A stretch of DNA of 64,000 nucleotides from Massarina eburnea CBS 473.64 (GCA_010093635.1 MU006795.1:310596-374595), one strand, 5' to 3'. Positions 24,701-35,644 are shown, numbered from the stretch's first letter. The notes: generated by a model not told the origin, from the sequence alone. Numbers and translations are program-made.

Positions 24701-27112
24701 GTATCTTTAGAAGGTAGCAGGAGCTCCTGTAAGACTAAATAGACAGATAAGCTACTTATAGAGCCTAAAGCAAGTTTAGAAAGCTGTAAAAGGTTTATCT
24801 CCTTCTGTAATATAGAGCTTGTAGAAGGCTGCTTAAATATCTAGCTTAGTAAACTATTTAGCAGCAGACAGGGTGCGTAGGGTCTCCTTAATTAAAGGAA
24901 GCAAATAGTAGTCTTGTTTAGTAAGCGCGTTTAGGCCGTAGTAGTCTATATACAACCTCTATCCTCCTCCTAGCTTTTTTACTATAAGGACAGGTACTCC
25001 TATAGAGGAAGAACTTACTTATACCTAGCCTTTATTAAGTAGGCCTGTAAGTTACTACTAAAGTTTAATAAGTTAGTCCCTTAGCATGCTGTACAGAGGG
25101 CCCTATAAGGCTTCTAGAAAAGAGCTGTCTTATCTTAGTTTTAGCTTTACATAGTAGTCTATCTAGCCCTAGTAAGGTAGGAGACCTGCTACTTTCTCTT
25201 TATTAAATAGGTCTTAGAATAACTTAAGTTCTTTAGGGAGGCACTTACTATCCTTAGTAAGCTCTTTCTTATCGCTTCCTCTACTTAGGAGCGTGATAGC
25301 TAGAACCTAGGTTATATCTTAGAGATTCGTAATAAGCGTGCCGTTAGGCTACCTTTAAGGGTTATCTAGGCCCTAGGACAGGAGAGCTAGTAACAAGACT
25401 ATAGTAACTAGTTTTAGGTATTGTTAGCGCTGCTGCGTTTCCTAGACTACTAATCCTTGTACTTAGGCGATCTCTAGAGTCCTTTAATTAGCCTAGAGAG
25501 TAACGCTAAAGTGCTAAAGCTATAGAAGGCTAAATATTACATTGTAATCTAGATTAGGTATTATATACCCTACAAGCTGTATACACTAACTATTAATATT
25601 ATAAGATAAAATTACTATCTAAGTAATTATTAGTCCTTGCGTAAGTCTAGCTGCTTAGCAAAGGCAACGTAGTAGAATTTCTAAGTAATCTACCTTAATC
25701 TTATTTACCTTTACTTTACTTACTGTACAGAAATATTAGTAGCCTAAGTTAATTAAAACGTTAACGTAGAGCATATTCTCTAAGAAGGTTAGGACCTAAA
25801 ATAGCGCCCTATCTATCTTCTCTAAAATGCTAGCTACGTTGTTATCTATCTTATAGTCTAACTGCTCCTTTACTCTAATATCCTTGTACTACCCTTATTT
25901 TGCATCTAAAGTAAGGGCTACTCTTTCTCTAACGTACTATAGCTTACTATGTCTGTAAGTATAGAGCCTCTTTAAGAGGATACTATATTTACTACTACTA
26001 TATTACTATACTCTCTTATAATGTGTCTACTCTAACTGTATCTTATATACTGTCCCTTCTCCTTACGCTAGTAGAAAAGATTATCTAGAATCTAGTTAGC
26101 TCGCTGCTTGCCTTAGCCCTTATAGGATTAGCTGCCTGTCGCCTGTATAGGAGATATAATAACATCTCCTTAGGTATCTTACTATAGTTAGGCTAGCTTT
26201 AGTCTAAAGAGCTAATAAGATTAGTATTACTTTTCTAGCTGTATTATCTTAATATTAACTACAATTACGCTGTAAGTGTAAACTGTCTAGTTATAATTAG
26301 TATAAGAGACGCCTTAGTTTAAGGTAATAGTACAGATATTCTTATTAAAGGCGCGTTAAAGCTTTCCTAACTTCTACTTATTAGACTACTCTATTCCTCC
26401 TACCTGCTACAGGGTAGTATTAAAGCAGATTAGGAACTTAGAGAAAGACTTATCCTTTTGCTAGTAGAGGCCTTTAAGCTGTGCCTATGCCTTCTCCCTA
26501 GCGTAGACATCTGCGTAGTAAAATTCTAGGTAAATAAAGAAGTTTACAGGATTATGCTGCCTGTTAAACCTGCCTTACTAATAGTATAAGGCTACTTTGT
26601 GTTAGACTATTAGCGTAAGGTTGCCCTAAATAAACACGAACTAGTTAGTTAGGCTGCTAATAAACTTAGCGTTAACCTAGAGCTTGTGTTCTATAGTAAC
26701 CTTCTAAGCTATAAAGGAGATTAAATCCCTAGTAAACTAAGTTCCTATAGGCAGTAGTTTCTATTGTAACTTAGGTAGTTTAACTTTAACTAAGAGGAGT
26801 GCTGTAGGTGCTACTAGCAGGTTAGCCGTGTTAGTTAGATTACTAGCTAGTATCTTATCTATAGGGGTAGGAGAGATAGTATTATCTATAGTATTCTAAT
26901 AGGGAGTTGCTAGGGCTAGAGTAGCAAGGTTAGAGATAGCTCTACAGGCTTCTTTAAGTTATTCTTAAAGCTAGCAGAGCGCAGCGCAGTTATTATTCTG
27001 CAAAGTTTAAAAAGATTAGAGAGTAGTAAGTATTTACTATAAGACAGTATTATTTAGAGCCTGTTTAGAAGCTATCCTGTCTCTTTATAGCTCTGTTTTA
27101 ACAAATATTTAA

Positions 27113-27268
27113 TGTAATAGACTAGCCTTAAAGTAGAACTGCAATAAGTGTTAATAAGAATATAAATATTCGTAATAAGAGAGGCCTGAAGGCAATCTAA
27201 AGGCTATATACTCTATTGCGCTAACTAAGCCTTATCCTTCAGGCGCAGGCATAGCCTAAGCTATAACA
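27113..27268 (-). repeat. Outer Gypsy 5' LTR
   Basis: 156 bp, TGTAATAGACTAGCC...AAGCTATAACA, followed by GGAAA (27,269-27,273), the partner of GGAAG at 3,371-3,375. Confidence 0.92.
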
Positions 27269-27273
27269 GGAAA

Positions 27274-27698
27274 GGATAACCTATAAGAAAAGAACGTAAA
27301 GATAGAAGATTATATATCTTACTTTTACTTAGGTAGGTATTAAGTTACTAGAGCTTTTAATTAGATTCTAGATAATAGGAAAAACTAGATAAGAGAAGTA
27401 ATTTAAGAAATACATAGACACAGTCTACGTCTAAAAGAAGATCTCTATAAAATCTATTTTAACAGTTTAGAAAAGGTAAGGCGGACTACCTTTTACATTT
27501 GTATAGCCTTTTTTAATACCTTTGCCCTAGTATATATTACTAGAATTAATAAAATCTACTAAAAAACTAAAATAGACGTAAAGATAATAGAAAGGAGAGA
27601 AGAGAAGTAGTAGTATGCGAAGAGTTAATAATAGTATGTCGTTGTATCGATTGTAATAGGGTGAAATGAGATAGATGTTAACAGTTAGGATAATTGAT
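27274..27698. other. AT-rich flank of the transposon block; no gene seen
   Basis: RIP-like sequence continues to about 27,640 and then base composition returns to normal. A + strand frame has residues resembling a degraded protein (IEDYISYFYLGRY, then SLEKVR), but it is full of stops and I cannot assign it to a family. It may be the remains of an older repeat into which the outer Gypsy inserted. Confidence 0.5.
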
Positions 27699-27980
27699 TC
27701 AAGCATAGCTAGAGTTGTTGATATGTTGTGTATTTGCTAATGAGTGGTTTTTAATTAGCTGTTCTTTTAGGATATTCTGAGGTATAGACATAATCGTGTA
27801 TGTCGTCTTGTCTAGTCTAGTAGTCTTCTTGCTTGCTCCAGCTTTCGTCTTGCCTGATCCGGATCCAGATCTAGCTGGCTTCTTAACTTTAGTCTTGTCT
27901 GATACTGGTTCCGATCCAGACGAGTAGACCTGAGAGACCTTTATCAAGTCGCGCATGTCATCAGTCAACCTTATAGTCAA
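27699..27980 (-). CDS. Hypothetical small low-complexity protein, doubtful
   Basis: A 93-codon open frame at the edge of the transposon block. Its middle is a Ser/Gly/Lys-rich stretch (KKPARSGSGSGKTKAG) and it has no recognisable domain, signal peptide or membrane segment. Codon use in the middle part is more GC-rich than the flanks, so it could be the remnant of a real gene whose ends were eroded by the neighbouring repeats. It may also be a chance frame. No supporting neighbour is visible. Confidence 0.25.
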   Translation of the reverse strand: MTIRLTDDMRDLIKVSQVYSSGSEPVSDKTKVKKPARSGSGSGKTKAGASKKTTRLDKTTYTIMSIPQNILKEQLIKNHSLANTQHINNSSYA

Positions 27981-28426
27981 TACAGAGCTTTAGTATTCCT
28001 TATCGTTGTGTTTAGCGGAAGTACGTTCTCGGTGTGGAGTCGTGTGCATATGTGCCATTGCAGGTAGTCTGAAATCCACAGCTCAACATCGAAGTGTAAG
28101 GAAATTGCTTACATACGCGAGCACCTCAATAGGCGTTTCGTCGCGTCGCGCTCTTTTCAGCCTCACAACTATCTCATCCCCATCTTCGCCTCAAATCCCA
28201 GATCTCGCCTCCGCCGAGACCTTTCGAAGTGACTTCGCCATCGAATCTCCAGGCAACAACACGCTTTCGCGTGGACAAGTGAAGCGGATTCCGTGATTTT
28301 GCCTCTTGCTGCCTCGGCACTAAGCTCGAACGAGGTAGCGCTGCCTAAATAATCGCATATAGTACAGTACTTTCTCCGCCGGGCCCACATCTTGCTCCTA
28401 TATAATCGGATTTCGTCCAGGCAAGA
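27981..28426. other. Upstream region of the GIY-YIG gene; no gene seen
   Basis: Normal-composition DNA with C-rich stretches typical of fungal promoters and 5' leaders (for example 28,160-28,210). Short frames on both strands have no family features. A TATATAA-like element lies near 28,398-28,405, about 25 bp before the chosen ATG. Confidence 0.5.
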
Positions 28427-29465
28427 ATGGCTACTACTCAAGCATCCTTCTACACATCCCCTTCGCCAGTCTCGTCGTCTTTGGCGCCTCCAATGGAAGA
28501 ATTCCCAGGCGAGCTCACACGTTCGCAACTAGAAGCGTTGGAAGTGCTACAACATATCTTGAGCAAGTTGAAAGATCCCAGCGCGAAATGGTATGCACGG
28601 TACGGGAAATGGGTGGAGAGACATAAGAATCTCGACGAGTTTTGCTTTCGGTGTACCAGGTCGAGTGTGTGGAAGTTCCTGGACGGGAAGTGGAACCTCG
28701 ACCAGTAAGGCGCCCAACTACCTCAATCGTGACGTTTCTCACATCGATACCAGGATGAAGCTCATCGGGGGCAACACGAAACAAGACGCTCGCGGTATCT
28801 ATTTCAACGGTATCCACGGACTCGACAAGAAAACTCGCCTTTATATTGGCCAAAGCCAGAATATCCGCTATCGAATCTCCCAACATTGGAACTTCCGCTA
28901 TCGCCGCGATAATCCTTCACTGCATTATTATGCCCTTCAAAGATCCGACTTCAATCTCTTCGGAATCCTTGCTACGATACCTTCGCCTTCCATGGGCTAC
29001 CACGCGCTACCTGGAATGGACAGTCCAGATTTACTGCTCAACCTGCTCGAGATGTGGATGGCAATCATGTTCAAATGCTTGCCGAAGCAGACAATGCAGG
29101 AGTGGGTTCCTGAAGGAGTGAAAGTGGAGGGAGTGTTTGGAGCGTTGAATATTGCGACTCCCCTGGATACTCGGCAGACAGGTCGTAGGGAATGGGTAGA
29201 TCTGGGTGAATGCGAAGACCCTTTGGTGAGAGAGTATATCGATGGGGGTGAACGGAAGAGAAGCGATGTGGAGTACCGAGATAGGAAGACGGATGAGGCG
29301 GTGGATCAAACAGTTGGGAATGCGAACAGAAACAGAAACAAAGCGAGTCGGTCAAAGACGCTCGGTTATGAGGGATCTGGTGATTCATTGGTGGGGGTCA
29401 TGGTTGTTTGTGGCATTGCTGCTGCGTTGGGGTACACTTTATGGAGGTCTGCAAAGCGAACTTGA
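28427..29465 (+). CDS. GIY-YIG domain protein with C-terminal membrane anchor
   Basis: Two exons (28,427-28,704 and 28,754-29,465) with a 49-bp intron (GTAAGG...ACCAG) give 329 aa. The splice joins WNLDQ to MKLIGG in frame. Residues 107-109 are GIY and 123-125 YIG, followed by Arg131, Arg133 and His137 in the order of the GIY-YIG endonuclease fold. Glu192 (LLEMWM) could be the metal-binding glutamate. The fold is known from nucleases acting in repair and recombination; activity here is inferred from the motif residues only. Residues about 304-323 form one hydrophobic segment followed by a short basic tail, which would anchor the protein by its C-terminus. It is the first intact gene beside the 27-kb transposon block and converges with the GH2 gene on the other strand about 120 bp away. 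Confidence 0.8.
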
Positions 29466-29588
29466 TCAACTCTGGCCGAGGCGATGGATCTTCGAAACAC
29501 TTCGGCATTTCACTCATCGACTTCTTTCGTGGATATGCAGACATTTCATTTATTCCCACTTCTTTCGAGGGTCGCAAAAATCGCTAGA

Positions 29589-32189
29589 CTAACTGGCCTC
29601 AACATCTACCTCTCCCCCTTCAAGACCACTCGAAGCCGCCGATACAGTGATCTTCCCCGAGGCGCCTGGCTTGGAACGTACGATAGCGAGAGCATAACCA
29701 CTGAAGGCTTTCCGATCCAGTGACGGGAAGGCGGTCATGTCTGTTGGGTCTCCATTGTCTGTGGAAGCAATCTCACCGGGGCCGCTGATAGAGAAGGAAA
29801 TGCTGTTGCTGGCTTCAGGCACTGTATCACCATTCTCGTCCACCACGGCAACAGAGATGAACGAAAGATCATAGCCGTCATTCTGGATACTCGTCCGGTC
29901 GGCCGTTACATTCAGCTTCGCAGCGCTGCCAACGGTCTTCCTAGAATCCTCAGCCCATACTTCTCCATCCTTGTAAGCGACTACTTTGATGTCCCCGGCT
30001 TGATAGGTAACATTATCCCATCGAAACCGAGATTGAAACTCCACCTTCTTTTGCCGCCCAGCCGACTTCCCATTGACAAACAGCTCCGCCTCGTCCCCGG
30101 ACGTGAACACGTGGACAGGCGTGACTTTTCCCACGCGATCCGGCCACGTCCAATGCGGAAGGATATGAGCCATGGGGAGATCCGATCGCCAGCGGGCCTG
30201 GTACAGGTAAAAGCGGTCCTTTTTAAAGCCAGCGAGGTCGATGAAACCGAAATACGAACTTCGCGAGTCCTCGCCGTACGGGGTAGGTTCGCCAATGTAG
30301 TCCCATCCCGTCCACACAAACTCGCCGGCTGCGTACGGGTGTCGGTCCTGCATCTCGAATACCTTGTCGGGAGAAGAAGCCCACGAGGGTGCGTACAGTT
30401 CGTAGGCACTCACATAGCGCAGCGTGTCGTTGACACCTACACCGGCAACGCCGTCACTGCCAATGACGACCGTCGTCGAGTTCGCGGGAGTCACGGGGAA
30501 AATGTAGGTTCCCCGCGTGCTTACCGTCGACGCGGATTCGGTGGACCAGATCATTTTCTCGGGATATGTGCTGTGGAAGGTCGGGAATGTGCTGACCCAG
30601 TTGGTGCCACCCTGCCCCTCGCCCTGGTAGTTCAGGCCGATGATGTCTAGAATCTGCGAGATTTGGGAGGCTGGTTTCGCGTTGTTCAGACCGGAAGTTA
30701 CCTGCCGCGTTGGATCTTCCTCGTGGGCATACCCCTGAAGCTCCCTGGCAATCTCGGCCACTGCTGTAGTCGTCTGTTCGGGGATCTCATTCCCAATGCT
30801 CCAGGAGATAATGGAAGGATGGTTCCGGTCGCGCTGAACGAACGATCGCATGTCCGCCTCGTGCCACTCCGGGAAGAGCAGGTGGTAGTCATTGTCCGTC
30901 TTCTCAATGTTCCAGGCGTCAAACGCTTCGGCTTGAACTATCACGCCCAGCCGATCCGTCAGTTCCAGGAGCTCCGGTGCTGGCGGGTTGTGTGATGTCC
31001 GGAGAGCGTTGGTTCCCGCTTCTTGTAGCATCTGCAATTGGCGCTCGGCTGCTCGCTCGTTGAAGGCAGCACCGAGAGAGCCGAGATCGTGGTGGTTACA
31101 TACACCCTTGACGTATACACTGACACCGTTGATCAAGAGTCCTCTGTTTGGATCATATACGATAGATCGAACGCCGAAGTGGGTTTCGTATACGTCGATT
31201 GTCTTGTTCGTTCCGCCAACATACAGGGTCGAGACAGCGACATATTCGTTCGGTGTTTGCTCCGGAACCGGTCCCCAAAGTTTCGGATTTGGAATTACCG
31301 TCGTGTCGTTCAGTACCTGCGTGGTTCCGCCTGCAACCTTGACCGAGGCGCGTTCAAATGCAGCTTTTGCTTCGCCGACGGCTTTCCTAGACAACGAATC
31401 GAGTTCGTAGATCTTAGTGACCAAGTCTATATTTTGACTGCTATTTGACTTGTTCTCGATAGTGACACTTAGGTCCACAGTTGCTTCGGCCTCGGTTATA
31501 GATGGTGTTGTGATCTTTGTGCCGTACTGCGCGACATGGATCGGATTGGTCTTGACGAGCCAGACATTTCGATAGATGCCTGCGCCAGGGTACCAACGCG
31601 ACGATGCCACCTGGTTTTCCAACCGGATAGCGAGTATATTGTCGCCGGATTTTGCATATGGCGTAAGGTCCAAGCGAAACGAACTGTAGCCATATGGCCA
31701 TCCGCCGACGAGCACGCCGTTGAGCCAAACTGCCGAATACGACATCGCTCCATCAATATCCAGGAACAGATTTTTGCCGGCTTTGATATCGTGTGCGTTC
31801 ACGCTGATCGTCTTTCGATACCATCCCACGCCGTTGTACGGCAATTTCCCTTCGTCGCCTGAGATACCGGGAGCGCCGAAAGGTCCCTTGATGGCCCAGT
31901 CGTGTGGCAGGTTAACGGCCTCCCACTCACTGTCGTCGAAGGTGCCTTGGACATATGAAACATTGCCACCTGGTGTGGCTCCAGAAGGACGCTCATATTT
32001 GGTGGAGTTCGATGTGAACTTATTCGACGAGGGGAGAATCCATTTCTTGAGGACGTCGTAGGATAATTGATCGGGGGCTGTGGTGAACCGAGTGAAGCGC
32101 CAGCCAGCATTGAGGCTAGAGCGCTCGCGTGGGGAATCCGCTGCAACAATTCCCGCCATCGCGAGTATCGGGAGAAGGAAGACCATCAT
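29589..32189 (-). CDS. Secreted GH2 beta-galactosidase-like glycosidase
   Basis: A single exon of 866 aa starting ATGATGG. A signal peptide is evident (about 17 residues, cleaved after GIVAA). The order is typical of glycoside hydrolase family 2: an N-terminal sugar-binding jelly roll (about 25-210, with NLPHDWAI and GWYRK), an immunoglobulin-like domain (about 215-345), a TIM barrel with the acid/base Glu in SWSIGNEIPEQ (about Glu468) and the nucleophile Glu in MIWSTESAS (about Glu551), then C-terminal beta-sandwich domains with an invasin-like piece near the end. It should release terminal beta-galactosyl (possibly beta-glucuronosyl or related) residues outside the cell. The precise substrate cannot be read from sequence. 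Several N-x-S/T sites fit secretion. It lies in tandem with the beta-mannosidase upstream at 32,591. Confidence 0.9.
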   Translation of the reverse strand: MMVFLLPILAMAGIVAADSPRERSSLNAGWRFTRFTTAPDQLSYDVLKKWILPSSNKFTSNSTKYERPSGATPGGNVSYVQGTFDDSEWEAVNLPHDWAIKGPFGAPGISGDEGKLPYNGVGWYRKTISVNAHDIKAGKNLFLDIDGAMSYSAVWLNGVLVGGWPYGYSSFRLDLTPYAKSGDNILAIRLENQVASSRWYPGAGIYRNVWLVKTNPIHVAQYGTKITTPSITEAEATVDLSVTIENKSNSSQNIDLVTKIYELDSLSRKAVGEAKAAFERASVKVAGGTTQVLNDTTVIPNPKLWGPVPEQTPNEYVAVSTLYVGGTNKTIDVYETHFGVRSIVYDPNRGLLINGVSVYVKGVCNHHDLGSLGAAFNERAAERQLQMLQEAGTNALRTSHNPPAPELLELTDRLGVIVQAEAFDAWNIEKTDNDYHLLFPEWHEADMRSFVQRDRNHPSIISWSIGNEIPEQTTTAVAEIARELQGYAHEEDPTRQVTSGLNNAKPASQISQILDIIGLNYQGEGQGGTNWVSTFPTFHSTYPEKMIWSTESASTVSTRGTYIFPVTPANSTTVVIGSDGVAGVGVNDTLRYVSAYELYAPSWASSPDKVFEMQDRHPYAAGEFVWTGWDYIGEPTPYGEDSRSSYFGFIDLAGFKKDRFYLYQARWRSDLPMAHILPHWTWPDRVGKVTPVHVFTSGDEAELFVNGKSAGRQKKVEFQSRFRWDNVTYQAGDIKVVAYKDGEVWAEDSRKTVGSAAKLNVTADRTSIQNDGYDLSFISVAVVDENGDTVPEASNSISFSISGPGEIASTDNGDPTDMTAFPSLDRKAFSGYALAIVRSKPGASGKITVSAASSGLEGGEVDVEAS

Positions 32190-32590
32190 GACTGCTGGGT
32201 GCAGAGAAATGTCCGAGCATACCCCCAGACCTATTTAAAGCATTGGGATGGCCTCGGAATCCATCGTCTCGCTTTCGGTGTCTAATTCCCCGTCGCCCAG
32301 CGGAAAGCAAGCATTCAATATTGACATTGCGCATTTGGACTGCGTCCCAAGTCCTGTATAGCAAGGGTCGGGGCAATGATACAGGTATCTAAAATGTGGG
32401 CCGTATATGAGCAACAACGCGGGGAAGCACACATCCGGCTAGCGAGCACCGAACTACACGAAACCAGATGCTTATCGCCGCATCGACAGACAGTATCCCT
32501 AGATCGAAGGCAAAATCGCCAAGTTATATGTACATTGCAACGAGCGCGGAAGCCGAGGTCGGCTTGTATAGGCCAAGGTATGTATGGTAC
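32190..32590. other. Intergenic region between the two GH2 genes
   Basis: 401 bp containing the galactosidase promoter and the beta-mannosidase 3' end. Short frames here show no family features. Confidence 0.6.
32232..32239 (-). promoter_or_regulatory. TATA-like element of the GH2 galactosidase gene
   Basis: TTTAAATA on the - strand, about 45 bp before the start codon at 32,189. It lies in the 401-bp gap between the two GH2 genes. The assignment is by position and sequence only. Confidence 0.4.
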
Positions 32591-35500
32591 TCAACGAACA
32601 TTATTGTCCCACAGGCTCCTCACCGTAACACCATCGACCCATCTCCCGCTCGTCGTATCGCTCTTCACTTTATACCCCACTTCCTTCGGCTCGCCCGGGA
32701 GTAGCCAGAAAGCATTCGCGTCGAAGTTTAACACGGCTCCAGAAGGATAGTCCAGCCAGACCCATGCAGCAACCCCCTTGGTTGCTCTAACGGTGAACTT
32801 GGAAGTCTCGTTTGAATGGCTGAGCTCTAAGCCTGGATCTACAAGGCTCGAATTCGATAAAGAAGTAGCGTGGAACCAGTTCTTGTGTGTGAAAGTCTGT
32901 GTTGTGTCTGAATTTGGTAGCTTGCCATGCGTAGTGACTTCCATGGCGAGAATGGCATTAGTTGGGTTGTGGTCGGCGAGGAGAGTGTCTACGTTGGACG
33001 AGAGGATTTGTGTGCCATTCAAAGCACCAATCGTCACATTCTCCGAGATAGGGTTGGAGTCGAGCTGCTTGCCGGTCCAGTCATACCAAGTCAAGTTCAC
33101 CTTTGCTGAAACGCTGGACCAGAGATCTGATACTGCCCATACCTCGAAGTCGTGATTCGATATGTTCAAGAAGGCGGAGATGATGACGGGCTCATAGACG
33201 TCTTTGGCCACATAGTGCAGCACTTTCCACCTTCCATCGTACTCGATGCCAGCCCAAGTAGGAGCTTGCCACTGATCTTCCAACTGCCAATACAAAGATC
33301 CCAACTGGCGTTCGGGAAGTGCGCTGCCTCTGCGGTAGAACTCAATCTGGGCTTTGTAGAAGTCGGCCTGGAAGATCTGCGTTGTGTGGCACCATGCAGA
33401 GAAATTGGCAAGTGAGTCGGTTTTGTTTGGGACGGGGTAGTACAGCTGAGCTGACATGGTCATTTGTCCTTGGCCGATTGATGCGTTGTAGATGTTGGAT
33501 GTATTCATGCCGCCAGCAGGCGGATGGTGGTCGCGGAGCATGACAACGGTTGAGTTGAAGTGCAGGTCTTCGGGATCCACGGCTTGTTGCCAGCTTTGGA
33601 GAGAGGGCATGCTGTGGTAGCCAAATTCGTTTGCGAATCTACCAATCGGGAAGGTAGACATGTTGAAAGCTTGTGGAGGGTTGTAATTGTAATGATCTGT
33701 TCTTGTTAATAACCGGATGACCAGGCTGGCTTCGGCCGCTCACCTGTGTTTCCATAGATCGACCCCACAGTGAGATTATTATACCGTTGAGTGATCGGCT
33801 GCCGTCTCGAGAAATCCAAACTCTGCCATCCATTGGTCGTGCTAGAGGGTGAGTAAGAGATACTCCGACTGTTTCCAAACACTATAGGCGCAATGGTGTC
33901 TAGAAACAAAGTTTCATATTCAGCTTGTAGTTGTGGATACCGTGCCGGGTCGGATTTGTTGGCAAGAGGCAACTCAAGGTTCTCAAGCTCGTTTCCACCG
34001 GCCCAGTATGCGAGCGAAGGATGGTGGTTGACCCGTCGTACCTGGTATTCCACCTCTTGCGCCACATTCTCGAGGAAGGCTTCGTCCGCTGGATAGAGAG
34101 CGCATCCGAACTCGAACTCACTCCACAAGAGTATTCCCATCTCGTCAGCAAGGTCGTACATAAAATCCGGAGAATAGGCACCCGATGACCACACTCGCAA
34201 CATGTTCTGGTTCCCGTCCACGACGCTATCGAAAAGTATCTGCAGACGATCCTTCGTCACAGTTGGCCAGAATGGATCTGGGGGGATGAAGTTCGAGCCC
34301 TAGAAGGCGGATTATAAGTCAATGTACATCTCACAAGTACATCGTACGGCAACTTGCCTTTGCGTAAAATTCGTGGCCGTTGATCTCGAAATGCCAATTT
34401 CCTCCAGGTGCGACACCAAGATCAATTTGTTGTTGAGACACTGGCGTTTGGTTGTTGAATATCGTACGGAATCCGATTCGCTTGAAAACTGTCGCAAGTG
34501 TGTTGTTTCGGCTACCGATCACGCTCAATGTCAAATTGTATAGAGTCTGCGAACCCATACCGACAGGCCACCATAGATCGACTGCATCACTTGAAATTGC
34601 GATGCTACCAGTTAGCCTGCCGCCATATGAAGAAAGGTTGGCCAATCTTCCGCTCAAGTCTAACAAGTCATTGCCACCTCTTATCGTGTAATACAGTGCT
34701 GCATCTGCAGGCAGCGAACCCACGTAGTCGATACTAGCATTCAGTACCCAGTCCTTCGATTGATCCGGTGGGAGAAGGTTAATTTGCCCTTCACGGTAGA
34801 CGTCGACCAAAGTGTTACGGATGTATACATCATTCGGAGGTAGTTGGACGACATAGGCGGGCTGCCAGATGCCCGCCGGTGCGAAAGCGGGACCCCAGTC
34901 CCAGCCAAAATCGGACTGCTCTTTTCGTATGTACTCTCGATTCGGGAACTCGTAGAGTTGTTGAACGTCCCAAGGCCATGCTGGACAAGTCTGTCAGCTC
35001 CAATCTATGTGAGTTGTAACTGGACTCGAACCACGAGATATACATACTCTCCTGGCCTGGCAGTGCCGCAGTCGCGTTGGCAATAATCGGAGCACTTCCG
35101 AAGTTGACACTGAGGACAGGGCTATTGCACGAGGATATTATGTCTGTAATGTCGAAGTAGTACTGTCTAAATTGGTTGTTCGTCGCAGCTACATGTTGTC
35201 CGCAAAATTCCACAGTAGCAAAAGTATCGAGTCCGTTGAATACAAGCCATGTAGAGTTAGCGTTGGCATTCCTACAACTCATCAGCCTGTTATTCGCTTT
35301 CAATCATTCAATGGCGAGATTCACAAAGAAGTCAACGGCGTAGATGTATATGTCCAATTTGAAAAGGCTATCCAGCGAAGATTGAATTCGTTCAAAGCGT
35401 ACAAGGGGTCTCCGATGACCTGCTCTGATGATTAATGAATGCACTTGAAACTAAAAGGAAGACTAACCTTTGATGCTTGTAGATCAAGGTGCACCTGCGA

Positions 35501-35644
35501 CGGTACCTTGCCCGGCACATTGATATAAGAAAAATTCGGACTTGTCAGCGTCCAATCCACCGTACCCAGATCCAGCACTTGTCCCTGTCCATAAACCATA
35601 GAAGCTGCCGAGGCGGCTAGTATAGCCTGCGTGCTTCTCCGCAT
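32591..35644 (-). CDS. mndA: Secreted beta-mannosidase, GH2 (six exons)
   Basis: Exons on the - strand are 35,644-35,468, 35,419-35,325, 35,271-35,048, 34,980-34,358, 34,299-33,744 and 33,696-32,591. They give 926 aa, close to the roughly 930 aa of Aspergillus MndA-type enzymes. It removes terminal non-reducing beta-mannose from manno-oligosaccharides. The signal peptide ends near VYGQG. RKEQSDFGWDWGPAFAP and WPVGMGSQ are family hallmarks. The acid/base Glu is in YWAGGNELEN (about 477) and the nucleophile Glu in RFANEFGYHS (about 582). Introns are 47-67 bp; intron 4 (34,300-34,357) uses a GC donor (AAG|GCAAGT). I chose the ATG at 35,644 because family members start just before the signal peptide. 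An in-frame ATG at 35,791 would add 49 residues. Orthology to mndA is by family resemblance. Confidence 0.9.

Larger units (their letters stand above)
3376..27268 (-). mobile_element. Outer Gypsy chromovirus (copy 2), interrupted by a Copia insertion
   Basis: The 3' LTR of this minus-strand element is split. Its first 51 bp are at 3,376-3,426 and the remaining 105 bp at 17,865-17,969, separated by the Copia insertion. The 5' LTR is 27,113-27,268 (156 bp, TG...CA). Read on the - strand from right to left, the interior gives gag/protease, RT (about 25,020 to 24,320), RNase H, integrase and a C-terminal chromodomain, colinear with the inner copy at 9,660-17,147. After removing the insertion and the artefactual duplicate around the N gap, its length is about 7,483 bp, against 7,488 bp for the inner copy. 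The RT box reads YLDN, so the second catalytic Asp is lost. Frames carry many TAG stops. Confidence 0.9.

Noticed and set aside
28593..28753. Unspliced start of the GIY-YIG protein at 28,593
   Set aside because: The 28,427 exon splices in frame with a good 49-bp intron and gives a better N-terminus; 28,593-28,753 is out of frame with exon 1.
30000..30650. Long antisense open frames across the galactosidase gene (216 codons and others)
   Set aside because: GC-rich coding DNA commonly leaves the opposite strand open; no domain, start context or splice support.
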